Assembly: GCF_000002425.4 (NCBI RefSeq)
Contig: NC_037263.1
Coordinates: 4,557,199 to 4,621,198 of the forward strand
DNA: 64,000 nt
Direction of reading: 5' to 3'
Source: Physcomitrium patens
Lineage: Eukaryota > Streptophyta > Bryopsida > Funariales > Funariaceae
The translations under genes and the position numbers were made by a program. The number at the start of each line of letters is the position of its first letter. Positions within the stretch are counted from its first letter, which is position 1. Shown one piece after another: positions 10,319 through 21,044 of this stretch. A model generated the notes under the pieces. That model saw only the letters and a program-made list of their open reading frames with translations. It was not told the DNA's origin and did no database searches.

Positions 10319-12863
10319 ATGGAGCTTGAAGGACTCGCGTGTCCCCACCTCCACCGCGTGCCGCTTGCGCTACCTTCGGAGATACTGTATTCAGTATTCT
10401 GCGTGCTGTCGTTCCCCCTTCCGTTGCTGTATCCCGAAAAGCTATGGTGATAAAAGGGAACGGAGAGACTGGGCGATCCAAAACCTATCTGGTATTGTGC
10501 CTCGAACTTGCTGCGATGTTAGCTGTGCCTATGACAGGGCTGAGGCTGCTGTGCCCCCATGAACCCGGCTCATGGGCTACCTACAGTCGATCGGCTTCAT
10601 TTTGCTGCAGGCCTTCATTGCGGACACCATTGCTGGGTGGATAGAGGATTCCTCGATCGTTTCAGGCATCTGTTCTTCCGATCAAGTGGACTGGTGATCC
10701 GTCCATGTGTTTCTTCGGGAATGCGCGACGTCGGAGAGAAGGGGATCTATGTTTAGAAATTAAAAGATGTGGAGAGTGGTGAGCTTCGCTGGAAGTCAAC
10801 TAGATTAGTACTGTTGAGAGTGGACAAAACCTCCCTTCCATACTGTGCAGGAAACTGGAAAGTCCACCATAGAAGGGTCCCCGTTACTGCACATGGTTGT
10901 GATCACAATCGCTCTGTTAAAACATTATGCTGCGTAACTTTCAGGGAAAGATTACATCATGAATCGAGTTGTTCTAGTCGAGCACAGAATAGAAAGAAAT
11001 CACCTACGGTTTGGGAACAATGGAAGCGTATTGGGGGAAATCTAGTTCAAGTTAACGTCATGACAGTTAAGCTACCAATTATAGGTATTTCGAAGTCAAC
11101 GCGGTTATTATTCTCGCAGGACCATTTATGTAGTGTTTGGAACTTGCTGAGAGCTGGGCAGCATTTGGTTTATGTCCGGGGCGAGATCAAATAGCGTCTC
11201 CAGTTATCCGAGGTGATCAGGTGGGCGTCCGCAGCGACTTGGGTAGTCATTTCCCCTCCCGATCCGAGCAGTCGTCCATTTAATTCAATCGTGTAAATTA
11301 CAAATGGCCATGAACGATGAAACAATTCAGTGGCTCAGAACACAGGACACAATTCAAAGATATCATTGGCGGGGCGCTGCTTCATCCCTGTTGGGTTGGT
11401 GTGGAAGATCGGTGCCCAAATATTTAGTGGGTGTGCTTTATCTATTCTGGCGTGAATGGTTTCCGAGATCTATGCTGGCCATTCAAATCTATCATGGTGA
11501 CCTGATCGGAGTAGCATCATTTAACCAATGGACATGTGCAGGACCTTTTGTTTGACTGTCATTTTGAGCTGGTTCACAATCACATTTGACACAGTGACGA
11601 ACACTACGGGCTACGTCATAAATAGTGCGTGTCAACATCTTAGTACGTAGTTATTTTTGTCACTTGTCTTGCTGTAAATGCTAATGGGTATTTGCACACA
11701 AGCACTTTCAATGGTGACTCATTTCTTAATAAGTTTGCCGTTACATTCCTTGTTTCAAGTTGCAGTTGGGTTGCTATTGCTTGTTCCTGTCCAAATTTGG
11801 TTTGGCTGAAATGATTACAGATTTATAACCAGGGTGAACAAAGTTCATTTTTCAACTTTTAAATAACTTGTCTACCTGGAAGAATATTCCTATGCACTGC
11901 TTTAGGTTAATAGTCAGCTTTGGAAAGGAACAGGCAAGGACTGGATTATCTCTGTTCAAACAGCCGCTACGAGGTTGAGATGAGTAATGTGTTCGCGTTG
12001 AGAATTGAACTCTTGTGAACTGTTTCGATGTTTAAATTAAATCAAGCAAGAGGTGCATTTGTCCTTTCTATGATGTCACCTATTCAGGATATATCACTTG
12101 TTCTTTCCAAAATAGTGGCATACTGTAATTATGAACGTTACTATTGTGAAGCAAATGCCGAAATATTGCAGCTGTAAAGTTGGAGGGGTTCTGTATCCAT
12201 CTATTCAAAATACTCATTTAGATTGAGGATGCTTTGCAGTTTTAGGCCTCAGAGAACTTTTCCACTAAATTCCCTCCAACAGCTTGTTTCTTCAGATCTT
12301 CATCCACACACCGTTCATTCCATTCACAAATATGATAAAAAGGACAAATTTAAGATGGCATGTGATAAGATAATCTCTCCATTTTACAGTTGGCAAAGCC
12401 CACCACAGCAGGGAAGAAAATAAAAATTTACTATTTATGGATAAGACCATAAAAAAAAGATATTAAGGTCTAGTCTGGGTGCAGCCACTGCCAGTTCCCA
12501 GCATTCCATTTGGCATACCATCGACTGGTTTCATCTATACGACGAATACAATCCATAATGGATGCTCTTAAAACCTCGAAAAATCTGAGTTATTACAAGA
12601 TCATGATTTATGCTAAACGAACGATCATGAAGATAATCAAACCGATAGATCTTTGATGTGCGGCTAGAGATTAATATATTAAAATAATCCAACTTCGTGC
12701 TGAGGCAGAGTCATTGCTCGAAAGCTGATGATGGTAATCGACAAATGGATCCTTGTCGATTAATAACGTATTGCATCAAGCACTTTGCAATAATATACGA
12801 CTTAGAAGAATACCCAACATTAGAAACTCACTGATTGACGGTAAGAAAGACAGTAGGCCACAG
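10319..12863. other. GC-richer unassigned island between copia and the bHLH gene
   Basis: About 2.5 kb with clearly higher GC than the deserts around it, at least in 10319-11560. Several short overlapping open frames exist in both strands, none recognised. The most protein-like short frame starts ATG at 10572 (MGYLQSIGFILLQAF, a hydrophobic helix, 41 codons, ending about 10697). The left edge directly follows the copia purine tract, so part of this could be a copia 3' LTR instead of host DNA; no terminal CA or repeat could be matched inside the window. The part next to 12863 would hold the 3' UTR of the minus-strand bHLH gene. Confidence 0.4.
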
Positions 12864-14746
12864 TTATCCAACAGCTTCGTCGGATCCCAGCGCATTCTTC
12901 AATGCAGCAACAATGTCATTCGTCGGCATAGTCGTCTCCACTGGCTGGAACGCAAACAAGAAAACAAGAAAACCTTCTTCAGATCTGTATATCCTACCCT
13001 AAACTTTACTGGAAGTAGAAGCGCATTCGTAAAAGAATCTTGCACTAGGATAACACCACAGCCGCTAACGAAACGTTTACTGCTGAAGATTGACATTAAT
13101 CACGACATTAAATGCATACTAACATAATAGATGAGACATTTACAGGGACATGTAAACAGAGTCGGCCAATTTACAAATGTTTACATTAGTAAGCCAAGCA
13201 TCCAGACACCTCAGGTTCTAAGTAATTAGCCACACATGGAATTCTATCCTCAGAATGGACATCTAACGAGTGGACACACAACGTGCACGAACCGCAGAAT
13301 TGAAACCACTGAACGAGTTGAAAATGTTCCGATGTTTAAACTGCACCTTTGCAGTGATGACACATACGAGCCGATGCGCGACCTTAGTGATGCAGCAATG
13401 CGTAATATCAAGGTTCATGTGCTCCAAATACTGCAAAATGTTACTTTGGAGGCGGGGCTGGTGCCGGCACACCAGCTCAATGACCACCTGGTGAGGCAGG
13501 TCCGCGTGAACCTCTATTTTCTCCAGACAGTTTCGGAGAAGAGAATGGATTTTTGAAAGCTCCTCTTGTGGGAGGGTAGACCTTGGAGTGGCTACAGGTC
13601 TCTCTTGTAGTTTACTAGGGCTGACAGGATACGGCTGCAAGACCTTTAAGGCCACTCTCCGGCATCCATTAGCAATTTTCCCGACGGACTTAACGGCGAC
13701 GGCCTGTTGCAATTGCAACCTCCGCTGCTGAAGTATTTGGATACGATGATGCAGATTCTTCACGTGCACAATAGAATCGTCGACTATAGTCGATCTGTCA
13801 CGCTGAAACCAGTTTTTTTAAATGTTAGCTCCCAAAGATAACACTTTGACCTGAAAGAACCCACAATCTTCGAACTCCAAGTTTACTGCACATGTGAAAT
13901 GATACAAGTCGTCCTCCCCACAAGCCCCGAAGATTATTGTGGGCACTTATACATCCACCAAAGACCACTCGCAGAGAAGTAAATTCAATGATAAGCGCGG
14001 TAAGATTCGAGAGGTAGGTATCGAAAAAGTAGTAGAGCTAGCAGTAGGATGGAAGCAATATTTACTTTCAAACCAATTGGTAGAAGAGATTCCAAGATCG
14101 CAAACTTGCTGGTCATGTCATCTCTTCGCTGTCGCTCTCGCAGAATGTGGTCAACTTGCTCTGAGGGCCGCTTAGACTTCACCTGCTTCTCTATGATCTT
14201 GCAGGGCTTTAGGTTAACCGGACTTAGACCGACATCCCGCTCTACTGGCTGGCGCGCGGTCGGGGTTCCTTCTACCCACTGCTCTCTGGCAACCTGGTGC
14301 TGTAACGGCACAGACGAGATACCGACGTGCGTCTCCCCCAGCCCCACCCTGGGAATTGATCCATACGGCAAGGACGAGTCAGTACTAACTGGGGCATTAT
14401 AGTGATTCTCTTGATCAATCACCTGCGGCAACACGTCTTCGAGCAATCCGAGCCCCCGGTCGATGCCCGTGGACGGCTGCCAAAACCCCATCGACGTCAT
14501 ACACGTCCCGTAACCCCTCCCGTTCATCAAACCCAATATATCCGCATCTTGCAGCACGGCGCATTGATGCTCGACCACCTCCTCCTGCAAGGAAGTATTC
14601 GGCATGAGGTCGCTCAGGGAGTGCTGCAGCCCCACATTACCACCCACCATCCCATAGCTCTCCCTCCCGTAAAAGTTCGGAATCCTGCCGGGCTGGAACC
14701 CGCTTGTACTCAAGCCCATGTTGCGCGCTTCTCCTAATGTTAACAT
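12864..14746 (-). CDS. bHLH transcription factor with C-terminal ACT-like domain, three exons
   Basis: Host nuclear gene on the minus strand. Exons: 14066-14746, 13347-13802 and 12864-12944; introns 13803-14065 (263 bp) and 12945-13346 (402 bp), both GT-AG and phase 0, giving about 405 residues. The bHLH domain spans about residues 192-246: basic region KRPSEQVDHILRERQRRDDM, with the H-E-R residues (H200, E204, R208) that predict G-box (CACGTG) binding, then helix 1 (FAILESLLP), a loop crossing intron 1 (IGLK|RDRSTI) and helix 2 (VDDSIVHVKNLHHRIQILQQ). Residues about 321-400 (EKIEVHADLPHQVVIELVC ... NDIVAALKNALG) fit the ACT-like dimerisation fold found after many plant bHLHs. The N-terminal 190 residues are low in motif. 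The start MLTLGEARNMG is the first ATG in the open frame; a further 5' exon is possible. All splice sites were read by hand. The exact subfamily is not assigned. Confidence 0.88.
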
Positions 14747-15780
14747 CACCACAACTTCTCCCTACTTCACCAGTTCTAAACCTCAATTCCTCCCTCCGCA
14801 ACAACTCTGCCAGAGTAGACTACAGTAACACCAACTTTATCCTGCTCAACCTTCGCACTTCATAACGAAACTGCTCCTATTGCTGCCACACCAACCCCCC
14901 GCCCTCGTCTAGACACTCGTCCTTCCCGATCGGCTACTTGTGCTACCTTGCTGTTGCTGTCGTGATGTAGGCAAAACGAGAAGGCCAGCAACGCCCATGC
15001 TCGTCACGCACTGCGGAGGCAATCATGTGGCCATTCCTCCGAACCCCAATCCCCCAACCTCGTCTCGCCCTCGCGAGCCTGCACCACAAGCACCAACTGA
15101 TCCTGACCGGTTGCGATATACCGAGCCGTGTAACCCGCCAGCCTGCAGGGCCCGATGTGGTTCGACGGCCAATCCAACGGCCCAACTTGCCCCCTTGCGA
15201 GCTTTCCGAACGACGGCGACCAGCACTCACCGGAAGGGAGAGGCTCGACGAGGATCAGTGGCCTCTGTTGGAACCTTTTAGTTCTCTGGTCACGACTTTG
15301 TCATTCCCTGAGCAAACTGGTTGTTTTACCATGAAACTCCAGGGTGCGAGGTTGCAATGACGCCATGATGCTCATCAGCCACAACCAAATATGCCGCATG
15401 CCCATCTCCCATCCATGCATCGGTTCGGACAAACCCCGGTGAATGTAAAATTTCCTCAGAGCGCCTTAGTTCCAGTACCTTTCACAGCGCACACACCTCA
15501 CACTCTCTATTATTGTCTCACCTTCAATCCACGTCAACTCGTCCGCTCCTTCGGGGCTAAACCCACCTGCACCCTAAGTTGCGAAGCTGAACAAGCATTG
15601 CTCCATCCCTTTCAGTCGTGGAAACACTGCTTGAATCGAATACAAACCTCGAGACACTGTCGCTGACCTGCTCAGCCTCAGGAAAGGCACCGCACCCGCA
15701 TCTTTGAGAACACGATCCAAAGCTCACATTCGAGGAAAAAATCAACCAAAGACAGGAAGTCAAACCAAGTTTTTAGATGT
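14747..15780 (-). promoter_or_regulatory. GC-rich 5' flank of the bHLH gene (probable 5' UTR/promoter)
   Basis: About 1 kb upstream of the bHLH start, GC-rich and pyrimidine-rich on the plus strand. It has many overlapping short frames. One minus-strand frame without a start codon, about 15004-15302, is protein-like (GPLDWPSNHIGPCRLAGY, LVLVVQAREGETRLGDW) and could be an upstream exon or an unrelated frame; it matches nothing I recognise. No certain TATA box was picked. Confidence 0.4.
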
Positions 15781-15800
15781 ATTTATTTATTTATTTATTT
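15781..15800 (+). repeat. (ATTT)5 microsatellite
   Basis: Five perfect ATTT units at the edge of the GC-rich island, followed by a T-rich run. Confidence 0.95.
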
Positions 15801-17271
15801 TCTTTTTACCATCTGTATTTCAAGATCAACAGGCGCATCCATGGTGCACATCTCAGCCGCTTTCAGCACAGCCCAGGAGTTTAGCTTTCCCACTTCCTGA
15901 GCTAGTTTGCCATGTTACTAGATTTGCAAAGAAAATCCACATCACATCACAAAAGAAAACAAAAAAGGCAACGCACTGATGTGATGAAGACATGAGATGT
16001 GTTTTAGATGTACAATCTTCAGCCACATTGTGTTGGCATTGTTGATTTCTATTTTTTCATGTGTTTATTTTCCTGGTGTTCTAGAAAATTTATCTTTTGA
16101 CCCACTTGCTGAAATGCAGACAGTTCCCTGTTTTGGATTTGTGCATAGAAAAATTGGAAAATTGAAGATAGGTTTGGAATACTCTTCTAGAGTGGCAACA
16201 CCATGCACACACAGTTTTCATGCATGTTATACCTACATTCTCACTTGAGATCACCTAATGTGTTTGTTTTTTTCTGGTTTGATTCATATATATATATATA
16301 TATACATTTACTGCAATGCAAATATAAAAAATATTTTGACTTTTCAAATGTCATCAATAAGTTTGAATATTCACAGTAGTAGATAGCAATTTTTATTTGA
16401 TATTTTGTCAATATTATTCTATGATATAAAAATGTCTTATATTTTACGTTGAGTTATTATTTTCATTATTATATGGATATGAGTTATAGTGAGCTTGCTT
16501 GCCACATAATTAACCTTTTGTGAAGGTTCTTATGAGGGGCAGAGAGGGACAAGCAAGGGGGAGCGAGGGACACTATTCTCAATAGCATAGTGTATATATT
16601 ATTTGGTGGGCTCTTAGAGCATTTTTTGGCCTATTAATTAGGATTCTTGTAGTTTTAATGCTTAGCTTGGAGAAATTATGAATGCATAAATATGTTGTTT
16701 CAAAACTTAGTAAAAAAAAACTCTAATTTTTGTTTTACATTTTGTATTGTATATTTTCAATTTTATATATGTGATTTCATTTTTTTTAACAACAAAGTAG
16801 TCAATTCAGGACTACAAACATTCAATATTTTTTTTGTTGTTTCTTGTTTGAGTGTTTGTTTTGAAAAGTCTATTAGAACTTTTAAATTTTATTTTATTTA
16901 AAATTTATTTTAACATGACTTTTATAAATATGTTATTGTAAACGTATTTTAATTTTCTCATAATAAATTAAAATGTATATCAATAATAATATTGAATTAA
17001 TATCATTATTACAATAAGCACAATGTGTATGCATAATTCATGTAACTGCATAATTAATCTTAAAAAGCGTTCACATTTCTTTATTTTTTATTTTGGAATT
17101 TTTGAATTTTTTTCGAATTCTATGAATTAATTTAAATATTTTATTAAATAATAGTAGTGATAAATAATTATTTTTTAATATTTTTAATATTATTCATTAT
17201 ATATATTATTAATATTAAAGTAAATTTAAATCCTAAAAAATATTTAAATACATTTGTACAACTTAAAATTG

Positions 17272-17273
<2 letters not shown>

Positions 17274-17302
<29 letters not shown>
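17274..17302 (+). repeat. (AT)n microsatellite
   Basis: Uninterrupted AT dinucleotide run of 29 bp. Confidence 0.95.
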
Positions 17303-17304
<2 letters not shown>

Positions 17305-17662
17305 AGTTATACTTTTGAACCCATTGATTCAAATAAAAATAAAAGTATCAATATATTATATATTTCTTCAGTATAATAGTAGATAAAAACTAAAATTTTA
17401 TTAATATATCTTATTATGATGTTTTAATCTTCAAAGAATTTATTTTCATTTAATAAGAAGTTTTTTTTTAATCAATATTCTAAAATATAATATATAAAAT
17501 TATTTATATTATTAATTTATTTTAATTTTTATATGATGTATTTCATAAAAAATACTTACTAATTTAAATATATTCTATATAAATTATTGATATTGTTCTA
17601 ATTATTTTATGTTCTTTATAAAACTGTATTATATTAAAAGAAGATAAAAAAATTATATGGAA

Positions 17663-17666
<4 letters not shown>

Positions 17667-17702
<36 letters not shown>
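17667..17702 (+). repeat. (TA)n microsatellite
   Basis: TA dinucleotide run of about 35 bp. Confidence 0.95.
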
Positions 17703-17707
<5 letters not shown>

Positions 17708-19689
17708 AATTATTTTTTAATTATACATTTACATCTATTTTTTTACAAAATAATTATATCTATTAATAATTATTGCAATAAAATATCATACTTTGTAATC
17801 CTAAGATTTTTTTAAAATTAAGCATATTAATACTTTAGGATTTTAGAAAAAAATAATTTAATTAATAAAAGAAGATAATATCGTATTTAAAATTTAAAAA
17901 TAAAAATTATAGAACAATAATAGTAAAAATAGTAATATAGCAACTATACATGTTGCATATCATGAAAGTAGCTCAAAGCTAGGTTATATGTGTTAGCAAC
18001 AATGCAACTACAAACACCTTAGTATTTGGGATTATATCAAATAATGAGTTTGGGAAATTTAATTCAAATAAAATATTCTAAAAATTAATAAAAATTAATA
18101 AGATTTCAAAAATAAAAAAATTTAAATATTAATTAGTATTTTTTTATAATTTAAATTATAAAAAAAGTAATTATAATAAAAATATTACTATATTAAAAAT
18201 GATAAATTTTTATTAAAAAATCTTTTAAATTGTCTTTAAACAACGGTTTTTTTATTTGCACAATTTTATTGGACATACATAAATACTAATTTTTTATTTA
18301 ATAAAAGATGTAATATTTGATTAAAAATAGCTTTTTTGACATCACTAAAAAAATATACATTCTAAACTTATACAAAAAATGTAAAGCATAATATTATACA
18401 AAAGTAAAATCCTAAACAAAATCTATTTAATTATCTATCTATTAATTATTAGGTAAAGATTTTAATATAAATTATTTTGAAAAAATTACTTGAAGAATGT
18501 AAAATTATCAAAAAAATCTTCAACAAATAAATTAAAAACTATATTTGATATAAATGAGAGCAAGTTAATAATAATATGTTCTATAATTATCATTATACAT
18601 GAGTCAAGATAATGAGATTTTTTTAATTATTAATATTTTAACCAAAGCTAAAATAAGTTTTTGTATTAGATTGCATTTGCTTTTATCTATCACTTAAATC
18701 ATTTACTTATAAATCTTACAAGAAATTTAAAACTAGTCTTTGTAAAGTTTTTTTAATTACTATTAATAAACTAACTTCAAAAGATTATTTTAGTTGAAAT
18801 TAGAACTATTTTTTTAATTATAATAAAACATAATCAATAATAGTTTTAATAAGTTCTCAAATTAGTTATGATATTGACAATATAATCTTTTTGAATGAAA
18901 ACAATCTAAACAATCAATACAATCTCTTAAGCAAAATAATTGTTAACAATCAAAAATAAAATTTCTACAATCTTTATCAATAGTCAAACTGTTGCTAAAA
19001 AAAGACAAATTATTACAACTTAAGTATTATAAAAGACTATATGAGTAAGCTCCTAAGTAAATATTTTATTTAATTTGAATGTCTTCTTTGAACATATAGC
19101 ATATTGTTACAAAATAACTTGTATCAACCAACAAAAAGAGACTTTAAATTAGTTTTTGTTTACTACAAAACTTAAAGAAGAAATTATTGATGTCTTCATT
19201 ACGAAATACATATATTTTTAAAGTACCATTCTAAAGAAATTGATTGAAAATACCACATTCTACTTGATAATTAAAAAGAATTATGATTGATTGTAGAACT
19301 TAACAATTTAGGATAAAAAAGTGTTAAAAATAATTATTAATCTTTAAAAATATTAAATTTAATTTTTATCTTAATTTATGGGTAGTAACATTTAAAATTC
19401 TCTGTAAAGATATTCTATGAAATAATTAGAAAACTAGATTTGTATCTAACAACAATCTCAAGTACAAGTATAATACAACTCTCATCAACCATTGGTACAA
19501 GCATGCTGAATCTTGGAGGTAGATTTATATTCTGCAATTCAACAAAACCAATTACTACTAATAATCTTAAACATCATTGTCTAGTATAGACATAATGCTC
19601 ATGGCTTCTATAGAAGTAAGGTCTACTTCATATTATTAAAAAAAATGTACTCAAAGTATTTGTTTGACAAATGGTTATATTTACTCAAA

Positions 19690-19800
19690 GTATTTTAGAT
19701 AATTATAAATTTTATTATATTTTAGATAATCTTATTTTTTTATTATATTTTAGATAATCTTATTTTTTTATTATATTTTAGATAATTACAATTTTTACGT
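19690..19800 (+). repeat. 28-bp minisatellite, about three units
   Basis: The phrase TATTATATTTTAGATAATC recurs at 19713, 19741 and 19769, an exact 28-bp period, with degenerate flanking copies of TATTTTAGATAATTA at 19691 and again near 19838. Confidence 0.85.
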
Positions 19801-20039
19801 AATTTTCACATAATGATTTAGAAAACATGACAAAAGTATTTTAGATAATTATAATTTTTTCTCCTTCTTACATATAATTAACATTAAAACTACATACCAT
19901 GTCTAATAATGGTATTAAATAATTTCTTTCAATTGATACAACTTTATAATTATACAAACATAGATTAGCCAACCTACATATCAGAGTTTGGATGTAAGTT
20001 TTTGGATTGTGTGAAAACAAAATCACAATAAATATTTTA

Positions 20040-20690
20040 ATCCAGACTACAATGCCTAGCGAACGTCCTTTTTTCCTTTTTAGTCGTCTCTTTTTCATCC
20101 ACGAACAGAAAAGACCTTCATTCACATCCAACAATCCAAGCAGGCTGCTTTCCAGGATGTCACGATCAGTTCTTGTCACTGGTAGGACCTATGTCAAATC
20201 CGACGTGGAATTCGTGACGGGCTATTACCGGTGGAACTTACGTCCAAGTTGTGGTGAAACAACAGTGACAGGCGACGGGGGAGGAGCACCGGGACCTTTA
20301 CCTGTGGAATCCACGTCAGGTCCGACGAGGAAAGGTGACTAGGTATGGCTTGAGGAGTTGTAACTGGCGCTAACCCCCGTGGAAACATACGTGCATACCA
20401 AAGCCATTTTCATTTCTACAGTAACTGGGTGCCTCACTGGCCACGATATGCTTTCATAGCAGGGCTTCAGTCTGCTGCGCCTGCAGTGGCCGAATCGCAC
20501 TGGGTTGTTGTTTTTGTGGGTTCAGCTTTCAGCGATTCTCTTTCTATCTCTTTCCCCCTGTGACTGCAGCAGACCTGGCAAGCTAGGGAGGAGTCCGTCA
20601 GAGGGGTGGAGCTACGAAGTGTGACACTCCGGGACGCGTGCAAAGGAGGGGATATTAGTCTGCGGACAGAAATCCGCGGCACCGGAGCTC
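20040..20690 (+). promoter_or_regulatory. GC-rich promoter-like block with repeated GTGGAA...ACGT motifs
   Basis: A sharp GC-rich island inside AT-rich DNA. It holds several spaced copies of a motif GTGGAA followed within 2-5 bases by ACGT(C/G): ACCGGTGGAACTTACGTCC (20227-20245), ACCTGTGGAATCCACGTCAG (20300-20319), CCCGTGGAAACATACGTGC (20376-20394), and a looser CGACGTGGAATTCGTGACGG (20201-20220). ACGT cores are typical plant bZIP/ABRE-type sites. A pyrimidine-rich stretch (about 20520-20570) and an ATG at 20691 follow, so this could be the promoter and 5' UTR of a plus-strand host gene interrupted by the assembly gap. Confidence 0.45.
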
Positions 20691-20765
20691 ATGGATCACG
20701 CGCCTGTGTCTTCGGTCCCTTCCCACCTGGACTTTGCGCAATCCTGGCTTTTTCCTTTTATTTAA
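20691..20765 (+). CDS. Possible first coding exon of an unrecognised gene, next to assembly gap
   Basis: A 24-codon frame starting ATGG in good plant context (GAGCTCATGG) after a GC-rich leader: MDHAPVSSVPSHLDF then AQSWLFPFI and a stop. It is too short to be a complete gene; it may be the first exon with a splice donor before the stop, or a small upstream frame. No family is recognised. Confidence 0.25.
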   Translation: MDHAPVSSVPSHLDFAQSWLFPFI

Positions 20766-20776
20766 TTGCATCCGAG

Positions 20777-20830
20777 TAGCGCGCGCGGTGAAATACCAAG
20801 GGGTTCTAATCCCCTCAGAGGCAGAATCGA
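20777..20830 (+). mobile_element. Possible tRNA-derived SINE head, cut by gap
   Basis: A perfect RNA polymerase III box B (GGTTCTAATCC, 20802-20812) sits in a 5-bp stem (AGGGG/CCCCT) downstream of a box-A-like TAGCGCGCGCGG (20777-20788). The A-B distance is shorter than in a tRNA and no acceptor stem pairs upstream, so a tRNA gene is unlikely; a degenerate tRNA-derived SINE head is possible. The assembly gap starts at 20831, so the body is not visible. Confidence 0.25.
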
Positions 20831-20930
20831 NNNNNNNNNNNNNNNNNNNNNNNNNNNNNNNNNNNNNNNNNNNNNNNNNNNNNNNNNNNNNNNNNNNNNN
20901 NNNNNNNNNNNNNNNNNNNNNNNNNNNNNN
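20831..20930. other. Assembly gap (100 N)
   Basis: Exactly 100 N, a conventional placeholder; the true distance is unknown, so sequence to its left and right need not be contiguous. Confidence 1.
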
Positions 20931-20937
20931 GACTCAT

Positions 20938-21044
20938 GGTACACATTCAATGTGTCGACGACTGCGGTGTACCCTTTTTGTTTTTTCCTCGTTTTTTGCA
21001 CAACGAAAAAAAAACAGTTTTTTGCAACGGGTATACCCGTTGCA
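20938..21044. repeat. Cluster of perfect palindromes
   Basis: Three inverted repeats in about 107 bp: ACACATT-C-AATGTGT (20941-20955), GGTACAC (20938-20944) with GTGTACC (20967-20973), and a 22-bp perfect palindrome with core GCAACGGGTATACCCGTTGC at 21024-21043, flanked by T and A. Poly-T and poly-A runs lie between them. Confidence 0.85.

Larger units (their letters stand above)
16000..19690. other. AT-rich intergenic desert
   Basis: Very AT-rich sequence without any credible coding frame on either strand, containing only short chance frames, poly-A/T runs and TA microsatellites (16286-16304, 17274-17302, 17667-17702). No recognisable transposon core was seen. Confidence 0.8.

Noticed and set aside
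10769-11555. Two plus-strand open frames (10769-11194 and 11304-11555) as host genes
   Set aside because: Composition is not protein-like, no domain is recognised, and open frames of this size are expected by chance at this GC content.
10319-11600. copia 3' LTR directly after the purine tract
   Set aside because: No second copy is in the window to compare with and no convincing terminal CA could be chosen; left open as one reading of the orphan island.
13236-13556. Plus-strand frames overlapping the bHLH gene
   Set aside because: They lie antisense to exon 2, which has clear domain content on the minus strand.
14943-15360. Several overlapping frames on both strands in the GC-rich 5' flank
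   Set aside because: They overlap one another in different frames and show no known motif; only one minus-strand frame was kept, as a weak observation.
20771-20826. tRNA gene before the assembly gap
   Set aside because: The T-arm-like part is good, but no matching acceptor stem or anticodon arm can be found upstream and the box A to box B distance is too short.
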